Source: Icerya purchasi | Taxonomy: Eukaryota > Arthropoda > Insecta > Hemiptera > Monophlebidae | Assembly: GCA_039619475.1 (NCBI GenBank) | Contig: CM077115.1 | Coordinates: 506,933,352-506,997,351, forward strand | Direction of reading: 5' to 3' | DNA length: 64,000 nucleotides | Part shown: in pieces, positions 1 to 11,477 of the stretch | Position numbering within the stretch: the first letter of the stretch is position 1 | Layout: every line of letters starts with the position of its first letter | Notes under the pieces: generated by a model | Told to the model about the DNA's origin: nothing | Seen by the model: the letters and a program-made list of their open reading frames with translations, nothing else | Databases searched by the model: none | Program-made: the position numbers and the translations under genes

Positions 1-49
1 CCGTCGAATGACGGTTCCAAAACCACTACAGCTCCGTGAATTCCGCAAT
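1..49 (-). CDS. KAZN: Kazrin exon, SAM3 middle (partial, runs off window)
   Basis: This is the last kazrin exon visible, cut by the left window edge. On the minus strand an acceptor AG (complement of 50-51) is followed by two bases that complete the Asp codon left split by the exon at 3577-3700. The translation then reads CGIHGAVVVLEPSFD. Human KAZN has a near-identical stretch in its third SAM domain (S-G-V-H-G-A, then L-E-P-T-F). The rest of SAM3 and the C-terminus must lie to the left of the window. The exon is short, but the exact phase match and the family-specific motif make the call firm. Confidence 0.88.
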
Positions 50-189
50 CTAATCGAAAATTAATCGCGATTTACACGGATTAAATAGAGAAGAAAATCA
101 AGTATTTTGACCTTAAATCGGGCACCGTTTGTTCTGTTTGTGACGTAGTATAAGCAATTTCACTTAACGAAATATAGCACGTGTGTAAG

Positions 190-300
190 GGAACGTAGCC
201 TAGTGGTTAAGATGCTCGGCTACCAAGTCTCATTCTGGATTTTACTCCCAAGTGTCAAACTAAATACCGGAGAAGTCCAAGGGCAACCTTTTAAAGTATA
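190..300 (+). repeat. tRNA-derived SINE-like fragment
   Basis: The block at 195-222 resembles the 5' half of a tRNA, with a pol III A-box-like string TAGCCTAGTGG. No good B box or acceptor pairing follows, so this is not a functional tRNA. The downstream part (265-295, AAATACCGGA..AAGGGCAA) recurs in similar form near 55640-55680, which supports a dispersed repeat. Probably a decayed SINE. Confidence 0.5.
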
Positions 301-2033
301 CTTCAGAAACAATTGTTAAACAGGCGACTGCTTTCTTCACCAACGGGAAGAGACACCATCTAAAATAATTTCGGTTCGAAATAAAAGTATGTTTCCAATG
401 CAAAAAGACGAATCAATAAAGATTTCGAAAAAGTTAAACAGCTGCTCCCCCGGAACTTGATAAAATCGAAAACATAATATTTAAACATCATAGTATACAT
501 TAGGATGTAAAGTATTGGGAAAAAAAAATTTATATATATATATATATATGTACACTTAGGTATTCTGAGGCTTGTATAATATTATACTCAAAAGGTAAAA
601 ATTTTCAGGTAAATAAAGGCGTCATTCGAGATAACTCCATTATCTTTAACTGCGGTTTCAAAATGGTATTTTGTTGTTTTTTTTCTCTGCCACGCCAACT
701 TGAATAATATTTAACGTGGCTAGCAAGTTTTGTATCAGATCCGTCCTTGGAAATACGATAAATTTTACATTTGTTACTCTCACTAGAGCAGGAAATATTA
801 CAGCAACTCAATATAGATGCAAAAGTGATCGTAAAGCTATATGTAAATTTAAATAGTTCCTAAAAGTGTTATTCATAATTAGGATCCTTAAAGATCTGGT
901 CTGATCGTAAGGTCAGCTGGAAAACGGAGACAGTAAATATCGGACATATTTATATTTTTGTTCTTTTCTGATTCATTAAGCTTTTCACATTGTATCTCGT
1001 AGTATTTCCGAATTTACGATTTATTTAAATCGGTTTATATAAATGTTTAGAAGCGTAATATCATCAGTTAATTTAAGCTTCGTCGCTGGTATTTATAGGT
1101 AAAATAATTCAGAAAAATCAGGAAGACGGTTAGACGATGAAAAATGCGCGAAATAGTTGATTTATCAACGAACTCAACAAAAATACTCCGAAAAAAAGCG
1201 TTGCTTCACATACGGGGAAAGCTAAGTACTTTTCATGTTCTTCAATGGAAGCATTACTGAGTGATTAGAACAACATTTTAGATAAGTGCAGCGTGACATG
1301 CTGGCTTGTCATAATTTTAAAGATCTTAGTCGACTGCTACTGGCCACTATAAACTGAACTACAACTCTGCTTCTCAATTCACATTTCCACTGAGCTCATA
1401 TATTGCTGAGACGACTGTGTTCTTCGTTTGTTTGAGTACATTTAATACTCTTGTATCTTTTCAAATTTTATAACTACTTGCCAGTTGAAGTTTTTGGGGA
1501 ACTGCCAATGTTAGTGTATTTGTACATGGGTTTGAATAGGTGTGTATGACACTGAGTTCGAATGTAGATGCACTGGTAAGTTTTGTAAGAAAACATTATA
1601 ATACTTACCACACTATAAGTTTGTTCGGTCGTATTGTAATAATTTGCCAGTGTGGGTTTTTGTGAGTTTGTTTCAGCTAGATTAATAAAATTTATATACC
1701 GTTGTTTAGCTCTATAAGTGCAAACTGTAACTGGCCGAAAGGCTGTTGTTTGTACATTATCGCAAATAAATAAATAAATAATTTTCATTAACATCTATTT
1801 CGGCTGCTTAGACTTTCGCGCCAATTTTACACCCCTATTTTCTGGAGCTGACAAAGAATTCCGGAAATTTCATACAATACTTAATACATTATGTGCGCAA
1901 CAATTTTTAGTTTTTAAAAAAAAAAATAAAAACAGATATACAGAGTTCAAAAGGAGAAAAGAAATACAGCACGCGTTTATATTTATACATTTCGATTTAC
2001 CTTTTAACCTATATATATATATATATATATATT

Positions 2034-2501
2034 AATTACAACGTAATTCTTAGGCTACCCCCATTCGAAAAAATGTCCCAATTTTATGTAACGCTAAATG
2101 TCCCAAAAAAAATGTCCCAATTTTATGTAACGCTAAATGTCCCAGAAAAATGTCCCAATTTTATGTAACGCTAAATGTCCCAGAAAAATGTCCCAATTTT
2201 ATGTAACGTTTGTTATATTTTGTAGGATTTTTGCTATTGTTATTTAAAAAACGTCACAATTTTATGTAATGAAATATGTAACGAAAAATGTAACGAAAAA
2301 ATGTCTTAATTTTATATAACGGAAGGTAAATGTTAGAATAGGATTTTTGTGGTCATGTTATTTTTTGTGTGTGTTGATGCCAGTAAGAATTACGTTGTAA
2401 ATTTTGATCATTTTATACAAAGTATAGAAGAGAAAGAGACAGGAATGAAAGCAGGAGGGGTCAAGGGGCACAGCCCCTTGCGAGGCCAAAGTGGCCGAGT
2501 T
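2034..2501 (+). repeat. TA-associated interspersed repeat, copy 1
   Basis: Reference copy of a short element found five times in the window. It begins ATTACAACGTAATTCTTAGG and carries three to four tandem units of about 38-39 bp built on AATGTCCCAATTTTATGTAACG (about 2071-2205). It ends with two hairpin-like palindromes, GGGGCACAGCCCC and GGCCAAAGTGGCC. (TA)n runs lie directly on both sides. It encodes no protein I recognise. The other copies are at 41087-41522, 50866-51036, 51057-51398 and 57311-57700. Confidence 0.8.
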
Positions 2502-2732
2502 TATATATATATATATATATATTAGGGCAATACTTTACTCGTTAAACGATTAGAAACGATGACGTCACAAGACATTATACTAAGAATCTTTCAATGGGCT
2601 CCTTCAAATTTACTCATTTTTTTCTATCTCGGAATAGATTTAGGTTTCGTATAAGAAGATTTTCCTATCTCCTCTATGAGCAGAATAATATTAAGATTCT
2701 TTGTTTCCTGAACAACCATCAGGCGTAGATAC

Positions 2733-2734
<2 letters not shown>

Positions 2735-2771
<37 letters not shown>
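2735..2771. repeat. (TA)n microsatellite
   Basis: About 18 uninterrupted TA units, immediately followed by the CAGTGG terminus of the pogo-like element. Confidence 0.95.
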
Positions 2772-2774
<3 letters not shown>

Positions 2775-3299
2775 TGGAACTTGGTTATAACGCCATTGAA
2801 GGGATCAGAAAAATTTTAACGTTATACCCGAGTGATGTTATAAAAGAGTTGCCTTGAAATCTGAGTTGAAGGATAAAAGAAGTAAAAACGCAAATGTTTT
2901 ACATAAAATTATTTATTGAAATTTACTATAGAAAATAATTAAAACACTAATTTGTTTAAAAAGAACAAACAAATGTTACTTACAATATTGTAAAAGCTTA
3001 CTGTTGAAAAAAATCTGTGTAATCTTCTTTTATACAGTCCTCTCAGAAAAATAAATCTTCTATGTCGGATCTACTTTTCGTTTTTGTTGTTCCTTCACAA
3101 GAATTCTGCGTGAACCCGGGAGCATTACTCAAGCACAATTTCACTTTTGTAAACTGAACATCACAAATTTTTTGACGTTATAGCTGAGGGCCGCAATATT
3201 TTTTTAACGATATAACCGGGTTTTCTTATAACGTCAAATATTACATTCTGGCCAGTCTAATTATAAAATGACGCTAAACCCTATAACCAAGTTCCACTG
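2772..3299. mobile_element. pogo/Tigger-like DNA transposon relic with terminal inverted repeats
   Basis: The ends are an 18-bp perfect inverted repeat: CAGTGGAACTTGGTTATA at 2772 and its complement ending at 3299. CAGTGGAAC-type termini next to TA are typical of pogo/Tigger elements (family knowledge), and (TA)n tracts flank both sides. At about 3000-3120 the minus strand gives a short acidic run (..SDIEDLFF..EDCIKEDYTDFF..) with one stop, reminiscent of the acidic C-terminal tail of pogo-type transposases. No DDE catalytic domain is present, so this is a non-autonomous deletion derivative. Confidence 0.65.
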
Positions 3300-3576
3300 A
3301 ATATATATATATATATATATTGCTCGGTGAAATATGAAAGGCCATCAAAGTGGATTGGACTGTTCCCTTCTCTTGTAAAATTACACGCGTCCCTTATATG
3401 CGAAAATATATAAGCATTTATTTGCTTATATTGTGTGTTTGCCTAAAAGTGTAGATAAAAACGAATGCGTTATACACTATTAACCCGGTATTAAATTAAA
3501 GACGCTACGTAGTTACCCCTCGTCTTCAGTTATTCCAAAAATGTTCAAAATGAATAGGATAAACAAACGAGCTTAC

Positions 3577-3700
3577 CTTTTAAATTGTCTGCATACTCTT
3601 CTAAATGTATATCACGCGCCCACTGAATGAACCTCTGATTTGTCCACACCAACGGGTCTGTGTCTGAGTTTTCACACTGATGTCTTCTGATAGCTAGAGC
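3577..3700 (-). CDS. KAZN: Kazrin exon, end of SAM2 linker and start of SAM3
   Basis: On the minus strand the acceptor TTCGAAG precedes GCTCTAGC and the exon ends AAAG before the strong donor GTAAGC. The 41 full codons include DPLVWTNQRF, then QWARDIHLEEYADNLK. Human KAZN has the same order at the start of SAM3 (D-P-V-V-W-T-N-Q-R, then L-K-E-Y-A-D-N-L). It starts in phase 0 and leaves one base (G), which joins the AT of exon 1-49 to make Asp. SAM domains in kazrin and liprins mediate protein-protein assembly at junctions and the cytoskeleton. Confidence 0.95.
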
Positions 3701-4144
3701 CTTCGAATATAATAATACGTATTTTTAATTTCAAAAAATATGTTCTTTCTTAGACAATTTTTTTTTTTTCCCAGAAAGTGTTCTTACGTATTGTGCTGTT
3801 TGCTAGAAGTAATTTTTTAAAAATAATAATATATATTTCCTAAACAGCGAAATAAACAAATAATAAATAAAATTTACCGCGGAAAGCTTTTTAAGGAAAA
3901 TCAGCTGGAAAAGAAACAACAGGAACATCGAACATGTGTCGCGAATAAAAGTTTATTTCCTTTCTGGCTGAAGATAGGTTTTTCCTTGAAAAGGTTTCTG
4001 CGGTAAATTTCATCTTATTCGCTATTCCGGAAATATTTTTTATTTTAAACGAGATTTTTCTTTCATTTACTTTTTCCTTTTATTGGTTTTCATGGTGATC
4101 CAGGACGATTATAAAATTTAATTCGCCGTTTCTAATATACTGAC
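3701..4144. other. Short intron, SAM2-SAM3
   Basis: A 444-bp AT-rich intron with GT..AG ends on the minus strand. No repeat or coding signal was noticed. Confidence 0.8.
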
Positions 4145-4303
4145 CTGACAATCGTACTTGATCATACGTAAAAGGTTGATCCCTTGAGTAATCGACAGCT
4201 GATGAAATTTTCGGGTCACGTTTAAATATTTTTCCATCTCTTTTTTCGTCAGGTTTTCCAACATTCTTGCATCGACCATGTTTTTAGCAAATATTTCGAT
4301 ATA
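4145..4303 (-). CDS. KAZN: Kazrin exon, SAM2 core
   Basis: A 159-nt, phase 0-0 exon (53 codons) on the minus strand, with acceptor TTCTAG and donor GTCAGT. The translation begins YIEIFAKNMVDARMLENL and continues through KKEMEKYLNVTRKFHQLSI. It aligns colinearly with human KAZN SAM2 (..LVDGRML..KRDLEKHLNVSKKFHQVSI..). The V-D-A/G-R-M-L motif is shared by liprin-type SAM2 domains. The K-Y/H-L-N-V and K-F-H-Q residues fit kazrin better than liprin-alpha. It joins the GLPQ end of exon 13007-13195 directly. Confidence 0.96.
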
Positions 4304-5936
4304 CTAGAAGGAAAACATTAAAATAAAACAATAATGGAAGAAACAAAAGAACAAAAACTTCATATCGTTGCCGAATAAACTCTCGAAGCGTGTGAATTTT
4401 GTAAAATTTGTATTCATTATAAAAGCAAAATTACACTAGATCAAATTTTAGCGACGGAAATGTATATTGGTTGCCGCTTAAGGAAAACTAGATAAAAAAC
4501 TTAATACGACTTCTTTATTTTGTTTCTAGGCTGTTTTTAATTCTTCTTTTGCTATCGAAACAGCTTTATACATTTTTTCGAATCAATTGAAGAAGAAAAT
4601 AGCAGAACGCAATAAAAAGGAAAAACCTGAGAAACATAAAAAAAAAAAAAAAGAAATTTCAAAGAATAGAAATAAAGGACAGAAAATTAAATATTGCAAT
4701 TAAAAAAAGAAAAAGAATAGTTTAAATTGAAGAAGCCTATAAAAAAAGGAACATCAAAAATCCTTTCAAATCAAGTCAAAATATAAATATAAACTACGTG
4801 GTTAGCAGATAAAAATCGAGTTACGGTTAATCCAACTGCACGTTTTCTCTCTTTAGTTATGATTTTGATGTTGAAGAGCGCTTGATTAAATTTCTCTGAA
4901 TTTAAGTGTAAACTTTCCGCGTGTACACTACTAGTTCATTTCAAACTATCGAATGTTTTCTGGCTTGTGTCATTACGATTGCCATATAAAGATTTAAAAA
5001 TACATATTTTCTTTTTCAATAAGCTTCTGTGGCGATTTTTAAATATACCGCAGCCAATACTTTCCTCCTTTTTGCTCATCTTCACGGCCTAAATTTTATC
5101 CAACCTAAATAGATTGCAAGTTGATTGGCATTAATCTTTTTTTGTCTTTTCGTTTTTTTATTCGTCCTCGCTGTTTCTTCTCGCACATTAGTATCTATTG
5201 CCTCTTGCTCCATTTATTTATTTATTTTACATATATAATTAAAACGGCTCTAACAAATATATTTAATATAAAATGATCTACGTAAAAATATTGAATTTAT
5301 AATTTATACACATCTCACTCGTACATCTACACCATTATCACACTGGAATGCTAAATTAACATTTATATAAATTATCTAAACAGCAATATCCGCATCAGGA
5401 CTGCGAGGAATTTCAATCTAATTGGGTAGTCTGTGTGAAGAGCATCGATACGGAGAAAATGCGGAGAATCCAGAGTTATTTACGATTTGAGATTTAATAA
5501 ACTTATATAATATGGATGAACAATTTAGTACCGATATATTAAATCTTAATAATTAATCAATATTTAATCGATATTAAACATAATGTTACTTGAATTAATG
5601 TAGATTTTTAGAGATTTTATGGCAACATTGATGCCATTCAACTTTAGTTATCAGGGGAACGAGCCGAGGACACTGTGCACTTTTTTGTTATCTTTCAGTT
5701 TGAATGCACATGCGCGTTTTTTCAGCGTTGTATTTACTGGTGCTATTCATTTCTTATCAATTGTTGTTGATTTGTTTATTTGTTTTGTGGTGTTATAATA
5801 TCTATTTTAATTCTTTTTTTTTGCGTACATTTCTGTTTATTTAATAATTTTTTCCAGAGGTATTTAGTTTTATTAATTTTATATTCAATTCATTGTTTGT
5901 AATTTTAAATACTGATATTTTAAAAATAAGTATATT

Positions 5937-6359
5937 TTGTCCTTTCCCTTTTTTTTATTACTGTTGATTATATATAAATGTGGAAGTATTACGAAATACG
6001 AAAATAGAAGTTGTACAGGGAATTTTATTCGAGTATCATTATTTTTTTATATTTTTCGAAATAATTTCTATGTTCTTGATCTGAAAGAAAATGATCCGGA
6101 GGCGTATTGGGCTAAAGTATTCCGTCTTAAAAACAATGCAAAGCAAAAAATGTTTCCAAATTTGAAATTCGCAATAAATTTATTGCTCGTTGTACCATTT
6201 TCAAATACATCTGTTGAACGAAAATTCAACGTTCTGAATAATTTAAAAAGAAAGAATCGTAATCGCCTGGACGCTGATACTGTAGTAGCGCTTATGGCTA
6301 TCACGAGAGGGTATCAAGGAACAAGGAGGAAGTTTAATAAAAATCAATCCCTCAAATGA
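5937..6359 (+). pseudogene. hAT transposase C-terminal (dimerisation domain) remnant
   Basis: The frame resembles a transposase only in its second half (about 6085-6330), where it has ..FPNLKFAINLLLVVPFSN followed by SVERKFNVLNNLKRKNRNRL. That is the pattern of the hAT C-terminal dimerisation domain: a hydrophobic helix, S-N-x-S-V-E-R, then a basic K-x-R-N-R-L. The usual protein is 500-700 residues and no catalytic RNase H-like region is visible upstream, so this is a 5'-truncated fossil. The TGGCAACCCTG string ending near 6638 could be the right inverted terminus, but no matching left end or 8-bp duplication was found. Confidence 0.72.
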
Positions 6360-7026
6360 AATGATAACAAAAAAAAATTGGCAGAATCAAGCCAATTGCA
6401 TTGATAATATGAAGGAAGATTTATTTTTGTGTTAAAATAAAATTTATGAACATAATATAAGTAACTACATAATTATTATGTTTCCATTTTTTAATAAAAC
6501 GTAAATCTCATTAATTTATATCAAAAGTACTTTTATTTTTTTGATGATAATTTTTTGCGGGGAAAATGTAGGGAATCGAGATTTTTTTATCCCCGTGAGG
6601 CTTTCGGGTAATTTAGAACATAGATATTGGCAACCCTGATCTGTATGTGCCATTGAAACTGCGATAAAAAAAAAAAAACAGAAACTAAAATTAAATAAAA
6701 GAGACTGCACTCTGCGATCTTTTAAATTAATATAACGCGTTATACTGAAACCTGTAAGTAAAATGAACAACATCCGATTTGTAAGTGTCAGATTGAGCAA
6801 ATTTAATGAAAAAATACACTGATTGAACGGAATTGATGAACTCCATAAGACTAGGTATTTTAAAAAATATTTTTGGAAAATCATCATGGATTCTACTGCT
6901 ACATTGTAATTAAATTTAACTTGGCTATTTTATTTTTATTTTTTCGATTTTCCAGAGTTTTGATATTCATAACATGGTGTGAAATATAATATCGGATAAA
7001 CTCTAGCCATAAATCGTCAGTTTTTT

Positions 7027-7260
7027 AACCGACTTCAAAAAAGGAGGAGGTATTCAATTCGACTGTATTTTTTTTTTATTTTTTTTTTATGTGTGATACC
7101 ACAGAACTTTCTTCTAGATGAACCGATTTTGATGATTCTTCTTTTATTTGAAAGGTGGTGTTTGTCATGTGGTCCTATTTAAATTTGATCAAGGTCTGAC
7201 CGATAGTTTTTGAGTTATCCTTAATAATGCGGGAGATTGAAGCTTTTTGGATGCTTTTCA
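7027..7260 (+). repeat. Dispersed repeat with ACCGACTTCAAAAAAGG terminus
   Basis: The block beginning near 7028 with ACCGACTTCAAAAAAGGAGG and continuing through a T-run to GAACCGATTTTGATGATTCT resembles a repeat common in insect genomes (from memory, no search was run). No protein is encoded. It lies just left of the foldback at 7429-7861, whose right arm contains GAAGTCGGT, the complement of its start, so the two may be one composite element. Confidence 0.45.
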
Positions 7261-7428
7261 TTCATGATTGTTTTCACCGTCGGATTAGATTTTTGACTTA
7301 AAATACTATAAATTTGCCAAATTACCATGGAAATGTAGCTTTTGATGTTTTCACACCGTCGAAATATCTGTTCTTATTAAAATGTTTTAATTTTAAATGC
7401 ACTAAAAATGCACTAAAAAGTAAAAAAT

Positions 7429-7861
7429 AAAATGCTTTTTACAATAAATAAATATCGATACTTGAAGGTTTATTATAAAAATTTAAAAATGCACTAAAAA
7501 GTAAAAAATAATTACTCCCGATGAGAAAATATATATATCAGAGTGATATAACACTTAAGTGGTGATATCGTAATTCTTATACAACATTAAAACCTTAATT
7601 AGAGTTGGAATTAAATTCATATTAAAAGAATAATTAAAAACTGCATTAAATGTTGATTAAATTGTTCCTAACATGAATTTAATTCCAACTCCAAAAAGTT
7701 AATGTTGTATAAGAATTACGATATCACCCTTAAGGTGTTATATCACTCTGATATATATATTTTCTCATCGGGAGTAATTATTTTTTACGTTTTAGTGCAT
7801 TTTTAAATTTTTATAATAAACCTTGAAGTCGGTATTTATTTTTTGTAAAAAAGCATTTTAT
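7429..7861. repeat. Large foldback inverted repeat
   Basis: The left arm, about 7429-7622, is repeated in reverse complement at about 7672-7861. Landmarks are TTACTCCCGATGAGAAAATA (left, about 7512) against TATTTTCTCATCGGGAGTAA (right), and GTTGGAATTAAATTCAT (left) against ATGAATTTAATTCCAAC (right). The arms are about 190 bp with some mismatches, and the loop is only about 50 bp. The arrangement fits a foldback/MITE-type element with no coding capacity. The transcript across this intron could form a long double-stranded hairpin. Confidence 0.85.
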
Positions 7862-10800
7862 ATTTTTAATGTATAAACTACGTATTAGACATAATTAAAC
7901 GCTTCTTAGTAAAACATTTTCAAAAGTAATATATGCGCAGTAGGCAGCAATAATCATAGGCACTCAGTATTGATGATTGATTAGTTTTGATTAATTTGAC
8001 CGAAATGGATTTCTAAAACCCGCGGAAAAATGAAAAATCTTCTACGGCTGTTAAAACTCCACTTAACCCTCCCCCTTTTTTTTTACTGTACCCTAACGGA
8101 ATACGGGAGATATCAGTGTTAATTCCATATCCTTCTTTTCGATATACGTGGGCTGTGTTACGTTATTGCGGCCATGTTTGCTCGAACTTTATTGCTAACG
8201 GTACTCTTTGCTCTTATTCCATGACGTTTTAGGATTCAATCTACTTATTTATACGCACTATTCTGTTAGTCTAGCTTATTTGTAGAAGTTGTTAGTTGCC
8301 AGATGGTTTCTCGCCGGGCCAAAAAAAAAAAAACCCCGTGTTGAATAATTCTACATTATTATCTACAGCACATGACCAATTTTTTGTTAATCAGATCACA
8401 TTAAAGTCACTATTTTTCCAGATAAATTTAATTCGTGTATAGTTCCGCATTAATCTCCTCAAAAACGTGTAATTTATTTATCCTGCAGAGAGGGAGAAAA
8501 AGGAACACACGGCTATTATAAAATTCACAGATCGATAATATAGAGAACCGGCTAGTAGAGCATATTCATATTCGAAATTCTAACTGTTAATGGATAAATT
8601 CAAATTAAATTTTCATTCGCGTACGAAAATCTGATCACCCCCGTACACAGTTACACCCCTCTCTATATAAATACAGACATTAATTAAAATATACACGTAG
8701 TACTAAACGTAATAATTTCAATAGTAATATTACAGATAAGATCGATAGTGAGATGACCACACGCGATCGATATTCTAGTTTATATCAATCCGTTGGTATT
8801 GCACTATGTGATAATTTTCTGATAATGTGGTTTTGTTTTTAAAAAAAGTACACTTTACCATTTCCATTGTATAAACACCGTTTATAATAACCGCTAGAGG
8901 GAAAACAAAGTACAATTTGCACTCGCATCAGCGTCATCTTTCTTTTTACATACTTACACAATATGAACTTTACAGTTATCGATTCCGCTATCGCAGATAT
9001 TCGTCTGTTAAACGATCTGCCGACTGCGAATTCCAGTAGATTTAGTAGATAGTTAATCTCTCATTGATGGTACATCGCGTCTGTACCCTTGGTACTATTT
9101 TCTGTTACACACCGTAAATTCTAAGAATCACGTTGTTCCGATTCATCTATTCAAGAATCAAGTTGCTCAGTTAGTTTTCCCAGTTTACCGTTAAATTTCG
9201 AAAAGAAAAATTTAACAACGCAGTTCCATTCATAATGCCGTCTAAAAGTTTCTCTTTCAATTCTCCGCCGATATTATAATCGATAGCGCATTTTGATCGT
9301 TTTTTCTATTCACTTTAGCGGAACACTGTCCCTTGAACTAGATTAGTAACTTCTCTGGTAGAGGCACACGTGTTTTTAGTCGAGATCACAGACTGATTTA
9401 AGCATGCTGCACACGTCAGAAAAGTAAAAGATATAGTTTCGTCTCCAGTCATAGTACACGTGACACATGCTGCGATAACTCACGTCCATTCGTTACAGCA
9501 CGAGACGTTTTCTTCTTACTAAATGCCCGGCAATTTAAATGTTTTTCAAAGGAATTTTCGAAGTATTGAATAAAGGTAATCATCGAAATTCGGTCACTAT
9601 TGACGTTGCGTCGGATGTGTCGTTAAAAGAGTCCACCGATTGCTTTGTCAGCATAGCTACGACAGTGGAGCCTTTTATTGGAGATGATATTTTATTCAGC
9701 GCTCGTAATTTTCCTTTCAGTTCACTTTCTCGTTCTTTCAACATTGCCTATATTTTCACGTCCAATATACATTTTATTCCAATACATTTAGTTTCTACTT
9801 ACCAACCTTCATAATTTGCTTTTTCGGAAACATCATTTTGATGTGAAGGAGGGATTTTATGAATTTTTGACAATTTAAAACTTAACCGGTCACAGCCGCA
9901 CTACGAGAAGGGACAGCCAAGCTAGAGAGGTCTAAGAAGCTGGACAAGAGATGCCCCAAGGAGGTTTAACAATTCTTTCCACAAATCTAGTGACGTCCGT
10001 TTTTCAGATCATGGGCAAGCAGCTGACAAACCTTTGTTTTGTGATCGAAATCTTTACCGATCGGTTAGGGGAGAAAATGAGTGACTAAACGAACGGGTGT
10101 GTATCGAGCTACAATTATACACATAAAACTTGATGAAGAAACAATGATTAAAAGTTAACTCATGTCGGAGTCATACTAATTGTAACGCTGAAGCAAACAT
10201 TAACATGAGAACAGGAACCGCTAAATACCGCTGTTAAAGTAGAGCGCTATCATACACGCACAATCGCTACGCTGACTACTGACACCAAATCGTGACGTAT
10301 GAGATATATAGACTATCGCTGAAAAAAAAAGAAACATAGCCCAGGGGAGTATTAAGGCAAACAGAATTTCGGAAAGTCTGTTTTCGTTGCCACTTACTAC
10401 TGCGGTACTCTTCCAAAATCGATCAACCGTCGTCTCATCAAATTTTGCGCAGGTTCGAAATGTAAATAAGCAAATAAGCAACGCAGTCCAAATATCGAAT
10501 TTTTCGAGCAAAGAAAAATAAAAACACATTAACTTTTTAAAATTGATTTAAAAATTTCCTCTATCTGCGTCACGCTTTCGATAGCTTTCGACTGTTCAAA
10601 TTGGCGCCCAAATTTACAGAACGTCAGAAAGGTTTTATTTTGTTTTGTGTGTGTCCCAGACTATAGCCCGGTTATGGCACATACTCGTAGGTAAAGATGC
10701 CGCTGACTGAACAAAAACATATATATATTACGAATTTTCATTTGAAGTTTTCACTACTTACCCATAAAGTACGAACGTAGTTGCAGAAAATAAAATAATT

Positions 10801-11477
10801 TTGAAGCTCAGAAAAAGTTTACAACCTGTTCAATGTCAATATATTTTCGATGACATTTTTGTGCCTCTTTCCCAGAAAAACTTCTCAAGGAATTTATTAG
10901 TTCGCTAAAGAGTTGTCAATTTTATCAAGAAAATTTGGCATTCTTGTGATCTGCTTATGTTTTACAAATCTTTTATTCGGTAAATTTTGATGTCGGTATT
11001 TCATTTTTTTAAATTGTTTTGTTGAAAAATTCCAATATCGCCGGCTTTAAAATCACCTATTTAATACAATATAAAACATATAAACAAAATTAAAAAATTA
11101 TAACGTGCCCGACAAGTTCCGACAGAACCATAATCACTTTTGAAACGCGATACGGCACTATAACCTGACATTTCACTGGGAAGTTTTATATGCGTAAAAT
11201 AAGACTTTCATCGGATACTAAATTTCGTAATTGTACTAGTTTAGACACTTTTGTCTTACTGTATCGTTAACATTTCGAAGTTAGTTCGATGCAGCACATT
11301 TTTTTAAGCAAATGTGCTGCATAATTAGAAAGATCTCAATGTTCAAATCTCGACTTATTATTATATAAATTAGTGTAATCAATTTATAGTGTAATCGTGA
11401 AATTCTTTACGGCACTTTGTAGCCTATTTGTTATTATCAATTATGATAATTTTTTCCGGCGGGAATAGAAGTGTATC

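Larger units (their letters stand above)
50..3576. other. Intron between the two SAM3 exons
   Basis: A 3.5-kb kazrin intron. It holds a tRNA-derived SINE-like stretch near 190-300, the first TA-associated repeat (2034-2501), a (TA)n tract (2735-2771) and a pogo-like element (2772-3299). The remainder is AT-rich, with no exon or gene that I can recognise. Confidence 0.7.

Noticed and set aside
195..262. Functional tRNA gene
   Set aside because: Has an A-box-like string but no B box, no paired acceptor stem and no clear anticodon loop; better explained as SINE remnant.
9539..9814. 91-codon plus-strand frame
   Set aside because: No recognisable domain, no splice or context support, and typical of chance frames in this intron.
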